A stretch of 64,000 nt of DNA from Costus lasius (taxonomy: Eukaryota; Streptophyta; Magnoliopsida; Zingiberales; Costaceae). The notes below the pieces were generated by a model. The model was not told where the DNA came from. It searched no databases and saw only the letters and a program-made list of their open reading frames with translations. This document shows positions 56,991-64,000 of this stretch, one piece after another. A program made the translations under genes and the position numbers. Where the stretch lies: contig CM050446.2 in assembly GCA_027563935.2 (NCBI GenBank), positions 110,960,499 to 111,024,498 of the forward strand, in the 5' to 3' direction. Within the stretch, counting starts at the first letter, position 1, and the number at the start of each line of letters is the position of its first letter.

Positions 56991-59190
56991 CACAAGTTTC
57001 ATCTATTATAAAGTTCAATGGGCTTAATTGGTTTGAACAAGTCCAATTTCACTTAGGTATTTTGGATATTTATTTAACACTTTGACATGATAAGCCTACT
57101 GCTATTACTGACTCTAACAGTGTAGAACAAATACCTTCTATAATGCTTGGGAAAGATCAAATAGAATGAACTTAATGTGATGGAGGGTGTTGTAGGTGGG
57201 GTGGTGGGGTGGTCCTTATATGTCGTACTCTAAGGTGGCAGAGACTGATGATGCAGAAATCGTGAGAGGGGGGTTAGGCGAGGGAAGAGAAACGTGCACG
57301 GAGGGAAAATCGTCGAAGAAACACGATGAAAAACCGAGCAAAATACTATTTGAGCAATACCGGAAGTACTGAGAAACCACGGCAACTCAAATAAACTACT
57401 AACCTCTCACGCGAGCTAATCTCGAGCAAGCACAGCAGCGAGCAAACACAGTGGAGCGACGGGTCTAGCTTCAACCGTCCGTCCTAGGCACATCCACAAG
57501 CAGCAACACCAAATGTGAGCACAACAATTAGAAAGGAAGAGATAGCATCTACCTCGTAACTTTGATTCAAAACACCAAGCGAGGAGGACCCTCGGAGCAC
57601 AAGTCACTCAGGCGGCCCGGTCGCCTTTACAAGCACTCAATCCTCACTCGGAGCTACCACGAGGAACTTAGTAGGCTCCCACTCACTTAGAGGCTACAAC
57701 TAAGAAGCAAACTGGTAAGCTGAAGAAGCAACTAGTCTCCACTCCCTTTTATAGAGCAAGGGAGGGAATATCACACCATACACATGATTAGGGAATATCA
57801 CACCACAAGTATGACTAGGGAATAACACACCATGAGCATGATTACCTACTCTAACTAACTAAAAGCAGTTAAGATGCTGCTGATGCAAGCATACTGATGT
57901 AAGCATTAATTAACTCATACTAACGCAGTCAAGATGTTGCTGTTGAAAGCATGCTGATGCGAGCACTAACTAACTCATACTAACTACTACCAACTAAAGT
58001 AGATGAGGGAATCTGAAGCTGGCACATGAGTTGGGCCTTCTGGGCTGCAACTGGGCCTTCTAGGCTACGATTGGGCCGTCAAACCATCTCGGAGCAAGCG
58101 GCGATAAAGCAACAAAACTTGCTGATGGTGGGCTGATTCTGGACGGTGTTGGCTGACTCTCAGCCGGTGTTGAGCACCCGGTTGTGGTAGCGGTCATTCA
58201 TCGGTGCTTCGGAAGGCCTCGTTGTCAAGTTCATTGGTTGGAGAGGTGTTGACATGGTTGATGACGGGCTGATAACCCCAACAAAACGGTCTGGGGGCTG
58301 GGAGGAACATTGAGAGCGTCGAACGGGACGAGGAACAGTGTCTTCCTGCACTTCTGGGCTGTTCATGGACATGGCCCGTGGGGAGTCTGATGGCATGTCT
58401 TCTTGGTCTCCTTGGGCCTCTTGGACTCCTTCAGCTCCGTCATAATGTTTATGCGAATGACAATAGCAAAGAAAATAAAGTCAATACTAAAACTGATAGT
58501 GCAAAAGATTTTATGGAATTAATAAAAAGTGTATCCCATTTTGACACTGCTAATAAGACAATTGCTGGGACATTAATGGGTACATTAACTATCATGAAGT
58601 TTGATGGTTCTCGTACCATGCATGAGTACCTTACTGAAATGATAAATATAGCAATAAGATTGGGATCCATAGGAATGAAAGTTGATGAAAATTTACTTGT
58701 GACTTTCATCATGAACTTATTGCCTCCTCAATACAGTCCATTTCAAATAAATTATAATATAATAAAAGATAAATGGAATGTGACAGAATAAAGAACTTTA
58801 CTTATTCAAGAGGAAGTAAGATTAAGAAAACAAGGAACTCACTCAATTAATCTCATGGGTCAACAAGGAGCTAAAAATAAATCAAGAAAGAAGAATCCAA
58901 AGGGTAATAAAGGACCATTGAATGTTAGTGAGTCATCTACCCAAATCCAAAAGAAGGAACAAAAGAAAAATGGTTGTCATTTTTGTGGAAAACCTGAACA
59001 CCATAAGAAAGATTGCCTAAAACGTAAGGCATGGTTCGAAAGTAGAGGTAAGCATAATGCTTTCGTATGTTTCGAATCAAATTTGGCTAAAGTTCCTTTT
59101 AATACTTCGTGGATTAATTCTGGTTGTACCACTAATGTTTTAATACTTTGTGGATTAATTCTGGTTGTACTCACTCAATTTGGCTAACCT
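56991..59190 (+). pseudogene. gag: Copia-4 gag (UBN2, CCHC) interrupted by an insert
   Basis: The N-terminal piece at about 56,998-57,186 reads KFNGLNWFEQVQFHLGI and WERSNRMNLM. It is broken by an insert at about 57,187-58,435. The rest resumes with TDSAKDFMELIKSVSHFD, GTLTIMKFDGSRTMHEYLTEMINIAIRL and LLVTFIMNLLPPQYSPFQINYN (to 58,791). Then come a stop, a basic linker and a perfect CCHC knuckle CHFCGKPEHHKKDC (58,977-59,018). The start of protease is WINSGCTTNV near 59,110, with the catalytic Asp changed to Asn; TTCGTGGATTAATTCTGG-like DNA is partly duplicated there. Not functional. Confidence 0.8.
57187..58435 (-). mobile_element. Minus-strand LTR-like fragment inserted in Copia-4 gag
   Basis: About 1.25 kb of different composition splits gag. 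On the minus strand it has a pol-linker-like reading (PRPVRRSQCSSQPPDRFVG near 58,300), of the kind found between integrase and RT in copia elements. An LTR-like stretch follows with a TATA box (TATAAAA, 57,747-57,753), and the left end reads CCTACAACA. No target duplication is evident. It looks like a truncated retroelement; the exact right edge is uncertain. Confidence 0.4.
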
Positions 59191-59269
59191 GTCTTTACAA
59201 TATATGATACATCAATAGATTTAATAAATATTGTGCTGGTAGGACAATTCACTAAGAAGTTAACTATAA

Positions 59270-60980
59270 ATCTTTGTTTTCTATCTGTCTATGTATCTAG
59301 AGCATCCAAATCTACCCCAATGCTCCTTTTGGCCCTTTAACAAATCTTCAGTGTACCCTAACTCTTTGTTGAGAAGTGGCACTCTTATATCATGATAAGA
59401 TGGAGACTTCAAATTTGGTCCAAAGCTTCCAACAGCTATGAGCATGTGACAAAGCTTCCAATAGTTCTTGTCACATGTCTCTCTTATGTTTGCTTGTCTT
59501 AATTTTTCTTTTTTTTTCTCAATTATAGTTTCAGGTCTTGCAAAATAGAGAGAAATAGGCCCCTTAGAAGCACCAAGCTTTCTATTTGCATTATCAACAA
59601 ACCCTATTTCTCTAAACCCTTCGTGCATGTTCTTCTTCTTCATTATTGTCACTAAATTCATCAAGAGCATTGTATATCCTTTCCCTTTGAAATGTTTCAC
59701 TATCTTACTTCCTTTTATCCTTCAAATATCCCTATAATTCTTCTCCGACCTCTTTTGAGCATTTAGTGCAAGCTGCAACATTACCCTTCTTTCCCGTAAA
59801 AAATTCTTTGGCTCTAGTAATTTCACCCATTGTGATTTTTCCACAAAAATTATACATATAAATATTTGTGTCATTTCCTTGTGCTGGTTTACAATATTTC
59901 CAACCGAGATCAAACCTAGCACCAACTTTTGAAGGATTTAAAGATTCCTCGCATGCCATACTAAGAAAAATATCATTTGAAAAAAAAATAGAGTATGCTT
60001 GGAATAGAGAATATAGAATATGAATGATGAATTGATTATACAAGTGAAAAAAGAAACCAAAATTAAAAAGATCAAAGGAGTTGTTATCTAACTCGTTGGA
60101 GACTCGTGGAAGTTTGAAATAATCCATGAGGTTAAGGCATCAAACCAAAAAAGTTCAACATCAAGTAAAATGAATAGTATTCAAAGGAAGTGAAATTGAG
60201 AAAGATGAAATTATTACCTGAGTAGTAGGAGACTCGACGGAAGTTGGAAATATACCTGAGTAGTAGGAGACTCGACAGAAGTTGGAAATAATTTCCAGAT
60301 GTGAATAGTGATGAACAAATGAAGTGAATAGTGGCTGGAAAAATTCCAAAGGTAAAGGCATTAAGTAAAATGAATAGTGCGCTATGCACTGTTCCTTTTT
60401 TTGTTGATTAGCTCTCCAACTTTGTGATGCTTCATCTTTCGTGTTCACTGACTCGCATCCACCGTGTCCATGCTCCCGTTCATTTGCGAGTAGCATTCGT
60501 CCACGACTCCACCCATCCGCCGAGTCTGCTGACACCTTCCGCCTCTGTCGACGCCGTCCACGATTCCGCCTCTCCTTTCTCGGTTCCGTCGAGTCTATCG
60601 ACACCTTTCGCAGTTCTACCTCTCCCTCCTAGCTTCCATCGAGTGTGTTGATGCCATCCTTTCTCCTCTTCTGGTCATGCCTTCAGCTCCTTCTTCTGCT
60701 TGCTTCTCTCCTTCCGCCTCTCCTTCCTACTATTCTCCTTCCTTTGCTTCTACTCTTCCTCTACTTCTCCGCTTCTCTCCTTCTACCTATTCTCCTTTCC
60801 CCGCTACTCCACTTTCGCCATTTCCACTTCGCAAACACCCACCGCATTTCTTGATGCGTCCGCAATGGCAGAAATCACATTTTCCGCAACGCCATGACAA
60901 TTTCATCACGAACTCCATAGAATCCACTTCCGAATAGTGCTATGGTGGCGCCATAACCGCTATTTGATAACACTATATTA
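59270..60980 (-). mobile_element. hAT-type DNA transposon fragment in Copia-4
   Basis: It replaces Copia-4 pol. The minus-strand transposase piece is at 59,281-59,959. Upstream of it (60,000-60,420) is AT-rich DNA with a duplicated GAGTAGTAGGAGACTCGAC word. Then come TC-rich DNA (60,430-60,900) and a possible terminal region, which on the minus strand starts near CAAATAGCGGTTATGGCGCC (about 60,972 leftward). That last motif resembles ends of plant hAT-like elements. The 3' end of the transposon is missing. Confidence 0.5.
59281..59959 (-). pseudogene. BED zinc finger / DUF659 hAT-type transposase fragment
   Basis: Starting at ATG 59,959 (MACEESLNPSKVGARFDLGWKY), a BED-type zinc finger is readable: YNFCGKITMGEITRAKEF then NVAACTKC. 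After a frame break near 59,715 comes a DUF659-type region: GPISLYFARPETIIEKK, KSPSYHDIRVPLLNKEL and DLLKGQKEHWGRFGC. It ends just where a catalytic Asp-containing segment (normally SDGWTDR-like) would follow, here altered and then stopped. The dimerisation domain is absent. In plants this architecture occurs in hAT-family transposases and in domesticated relatives. This copy is broken. Confidence 0.72.
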
Positions 60981-61349
60981 TGATGATATTTTATGTTCTT
61001 GACACATTTAATTCATGTTTCTGATATATTTTAATGCATTCTATTTCATTATGCTATTTGTTTTATATACATGAATGAATTATGTTAGTATAATAGGATT
61101 TGTCTTGGACAAAGGCATTATTATTAGACCATTATCGCATATTTCTCATTAACAGATTATATTAAGTATTTAACTAATAATATGATATATATATAAGGGA
61201 CTATGTCGATCTAATGACATACAACTACTATGATCCTTATTTGTATTTACTTAATAGTGACTATGATTTGGCCAATTTAAAGAAGAGATTTATTACTTTA
61301 TATTATTAAGCTAAAAGATTTGATAATGTCATATGGACAAGTGGGAGGA
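60981..61349 (+). other. Copia-4 3' untranslated region and PPT
   Basis: AT-rich, non-coding, ending in AAGTGGGAGGA directly before the 3' LTR. Confidence 0.6.
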
Positions 61350-62182
61350 TGTAGGTTATTTTGAAAAAATTTCCTAGGCAGCCCCCCCCCCCCAAGGCAA
61401 AGCACAGTGGCCATTTGGCCACCCAAAATTTTTTTTTTTTGGGATAAAAATATCTACGATCATCTACACGATGAGAGCTATCCGATGATACTAATATCAA
61501 CGTAGATGGATGTATCTAGGATGAGAAATTCATGTTACAAACATCATAGAATTATGGTTATTGGAGCACTTTCTATCCACGATGTTTGTAACGTGGATTT
61601 CTCATCGTGGATACATCCATCCACGATGATATTGGTACCGTTGGATAGCTCTCATCGTGTAAATCATCATGGATATTTTTATTGAAAAAAAAATTGGTGG
61701 CCAAATGGCAACTATGCTTAACTTTTCTTGTGCAGCCTTGCTGCCCAAGAAATTTTTTTAGTTATTTTATGGTCCATATGTTCTAATCTATTAATTATTT
61801 TAAATAACTTATCATAGTTTAATAATTGATAACTTTCTATATCCTATTGGTTATAAGAATCATTTATTAACCTATACATTGATGAGATGTGCGTCATAAT
61901 AGATAAAAAGAAACAGGTCCTCTCTTTGCCTGTTAATGTAAATCCTCCATCAATAAAAGGATGATGTGGTCTTCAATCATGGATCAAGGGGTCAAGAGAG
62001 AGAAATCTAGTTTTATCAAAGAAGATATTATTTTAATCAATTATTATCAAATCATCACGGATCAAGGTATGATTTTTTTTTCTATGCATGTGAAAATTAT
62101 ATAGTTCAAAGATCTTGATATAATGCTAATGTAATTATAATATATTTTATTTACATAATAATAATACAAAAATTATCTTATA
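61350..62182 (+). repeat. 3' LTR of Copia-4, split by a MITE
   Basis: The LTR starts TGTAGGTTATTTT, is interrupted at 61,363-61,760 and resumes with a duplicated GTTATTTT, then ATGGTCCATATG. It ends ATCTTATA before the target duplication AGTTT. Confidence 0.87.
61363..61760. mobile_element. Foldback MITE in Copia-4 3' LTR
   Basis: 398 bp flanked by an 8-bp duplication GTTATTTT (61,355-61,362 and 61,761-61,768). The two halves are complementary over most of their length: GAAAAAATTTCCTAGGCAGC against TAAAAAAATTTCTTGGGCAGC on the other strand, GTGGCCATTTGGCCACC against GTTGCCATTTGGCCACC, and GAGAGCTATCC..ATCAACGTAGATGGATG with its complement. An 8-bp duplication suits hAT, or Mutator if one more base is counted. 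No coding capacity. Confidence 0.8.
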
Positions 62183-64000
62183 AGTTTAAGAGATTGGTCT
62201 GGCCAATGTCTTGGTCTGGATGAGAATGTATCAGTTTGTACCAGCCATGCCAACAAATAGTATGGACTTGTCAGTATATATAATATACCACCAAAGCATT
62301 GAGGAGGAGGTGGTGCAGAAGATTGGGGGAGTAGTTTCTGGTTATGAGCAGTGGAATCTACAAAAAAAAAAATTGAGAGAAACCAACTTGTGGACCAATG
62401 GTTAATCCGTTGGACTATAAAGAAGGAAGAATCGTTTTACCCAGTTGTGTTTTGGTGCTTATCACAGTAAGTGACAAAGTGATGCAGGAGTATTTTTGCA
62501 AGATATTAGACTTAATTTTGGCTTGGTCAAATTTTGCATGATCATGTTAAAAACCATGATTGAACCTAACTTAGTCAACATTTATCTCTAAATTTTGACT
62601 TTTATTATAACGTAGTCCTAATTTCTAATGAGACACTAATCTTTAGTGTCTTATTTGCCATGTCATCAATATGAGGTCCGGTCATGGTCAAATCTTCAAT
62701 TTCAAATTCAAATGAGGCATCAAAGCAAGCCCAAGTGCATGAAAGGACTCGGCCATTCCAGCCCACAAAATCAGCCCAGGAACTCCCAACGATCAGCTCA
62801 TAGCAAGGAAAATTGCTGCTTCCAAAAACCAGATTTTCATAGTCAAACTACTCTCCAAATAGCTTTCATTAGCTGCCCGAGAAAATTGTGCCACCTGCAA
62901 CAGCACCTTGCAGCAAACAAACATCAGAGAAGCTGCCCGTTGCAGCTTACGTGAATAGCAAACAAAGCTGGCGTGAAGAAGAAGAAAGTAGCAACGGCAT
63001 TGTTACCAGCCACCTTTCTATAAGATTGTATCTCCCTTTTGTAAAAGACTTTGAAGTTGAAGATTAATGGAAATAGTGTTTGTTTGATTCGATCGGATGT
63101 CTCCTTCTTCCCCTCCGGCGCTTGAGTCGCCACTGCCTTCCCCTCTCCTTCTCTAGGTGCTGAGCACCTCTCTTCCTTCTTCCGTTCCCCTCTTCCAACC
63201 AAGCCTTAGTCGCCCATCTGCTCCAGCCAACACCTCTTCACCGCTGCTAGTTCCAGACCATTTCACAACTACCGTCGCTGCCCCACCGTCACCCATCTTT
63301 CACCTCTAGCCACGTTTAAACATTCTTCAATATGTGTTCTTGTCCTTTGGGCATGCATTTGGCACAATCTTGCCGGATTTTCAGTTGAGGAATAGTTGCT
63401 AACACCTTGTCCCACCTTTTCATGATTTGACATGATTAAACACTGACGACTATGGAGGGGTCAAAGAAGTGGCAGATTATGTACTTGGCTTTATTAGAGA
63501 TGGTATTTTCTGGTTCATAGCAACCATTGCGCGATAGGGGTTCATCACAACCATAGGGGTTCCAAGATTGTGAAAGCTTTCCCTTACTAGGTTGGATGCT
63601 TTGGCTGTCTATGCCACGAGCAAGAATGAGGGAGGGGATAACTGAGGCTCTAAGGGCTAAGGTAAAGAGGAGTGTGTTAGTGCTATTGTAGAAGGAGATC
63701 TCATTGTACAAGTCAGGGCATGAGTAGTGGTAGGATGGCCTCAAATGGCTAACTAGGTTGAGACTTGGTGTAGGTGGTGCATAGGATGGAGAAGATAGTG
63801 AATGCATAGTGAATGACGTGTGCGGTTGCTTAGGGTGGAGATGGTGGAAAAGCTAGTAAATGGGTGTTATGTGCAAGGATTTAGGTACCAATTTGTATTG
63901 CCTTTTACAAAAGTTGTCAAAACAAATTGGAGTTGGAGTTTTGCAATGCTTTCAATTAATTGACCGAACTTCAGCTGCTGATACTTGTTTCATTCTATGT
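62183..64000. other. No recognised gene; possible right part of the locus hit by Copia-4
   Basis: The 64-codon frame at 62,211 (QSIEEEVVQKIGGVVSGYEQWN) and the 102-codon frame at 62,646 have no recognised domain. TC-rich DNA with CCTTCTCC words lies at 63,090-63,320. The minus-strand frame at 63,436-63,807 looks accidental. Nothing else supported. Confidence 0.3.

Larger units (their letters stand above)
55526..62182 (+). mobile_element. Ty1/copia element Copia-4, old and multiply interrupted
   Basis: The 5' LTR (55,526-55,946, starting TGCAGATTATTC) and 3' LTR (61,350-62,182, starting TGTAGGTTATTT, with a nested MITE) both end ATCTTATA. A perfect target duplication AGTTT lies at 55,521-55,525 and 62,183-62,187. 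An exact iMet PBS and a polypurine tract AAGTGGGAGGA are present. Only gag and a protease remnant survive; pol is replaced by hAT-derived DNA. LTRs differ at roughly one base in ten outside the MITE, so it is the oldest LTR element here. Confidence 0.9.

Noticed and set aside
60161..60937. Several overlapping frames on both strands (up to 147 codons)
   Set aside because: TC-rich low-complexity DNA inside the hAT remnant; no domain and no consistent frame.
61382..61394. Run of about 13 C
   Set aside because: A homopolymer inside the MITE; length may be a sequencing artefact and it has no evident function.

Overview
This window is nuclear DNA from a flowering plant, probably a monocot. That call rests on the plant-type LTR retrotransposons, the plant initiator-tRNA-derived satellite, and one intact host gene of a plant-only family whose coding region is strongly GC-rich. 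The species cannot be named from the sequence. Nearly everything else is nested repeats. Coordinates were counted by eye and may be off by a base or two.

Layout. The matrix of bases 1-41,340 is a tandem satellite whose monomers each begin with a degenerate 72-nt initiator-methionine tRNA (tRNA-iMet) followed by an AT-rich spacer. Monomers are organised in a higher-order repeat (about ten types in fixed order, 1,766 bp between 13,401 and 15,167). Insertions cut it into five blocks: 1-1,430; 13,221-16,752; 24,662-24,815; 31,808-36,195; 36,740-41,342. The insertions are a GC-rich non-autonomous LTR element (1,431-13,220) that was itself hit by a 10.4-kb chromodomain Ty3/gypsy element with almost identical LTRs (1,825-12,195); a GC-rich solo-LTR-like segment (16,753-24,661) split by a Ty1/copia element (Copia-1, 16,938-23,960, TSD TTTCA); a 5'-truncated, decayed copia (Copia-2, 24,816-31,807); and an unclassified insert at 36,196-36,739.

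From 41,343 to about 49,880 there is an inverted-repeat structure. A minisatellite built on AAGGTAGAACCT lies on the left, its reverse complement on the right, with a 1.4-kb spacer. Copia-3 (44,378-49,539) is inserted in the right arm. Copia-3 has lost nearly all of gag-pol but carries a long leader with an array of hairpins closed by a CCAAAG-containing loop. Their stems show compensatory base changes, and related hairpins occur in Copia-2.

The one convincing host gene is at 50,854-51,672 on the minus strand. It is an intact, intronless DUF579 (GXM-type glucuronoxylan 4-O-methyltransferase) gene with a TATA box and a run of CATGCATG (RY) motifs upstream. Beyond an AT-rich stretch without genes lies an old copia element (Copia-4, 55,526-62,182, TSD AGTTT) loaded with secondary insertions: a minus-strand LTR-like fragment inside gag, a BED/DUF659 hAT-type transposase fragment replacing pol, and a foldback MITE in the 3' LTR. 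Copia-4 may have landed in an exon of an unrecognised gene. The last 1.8 kb has no recognisable gene.

There is no operon-like cooperation here. By LTR divergence the insertions run from youngest to oldest: gypsy (about 9 substitutions in 2.7 kb), Copia-3 (about 3-4%), Copia-1 (about 5%), Copia-4 (about 10% or more). The observations I consider most likely to be undescribed are the tRNA-iMet higher-order satellite and the covarying CCAAAG hairpin array.
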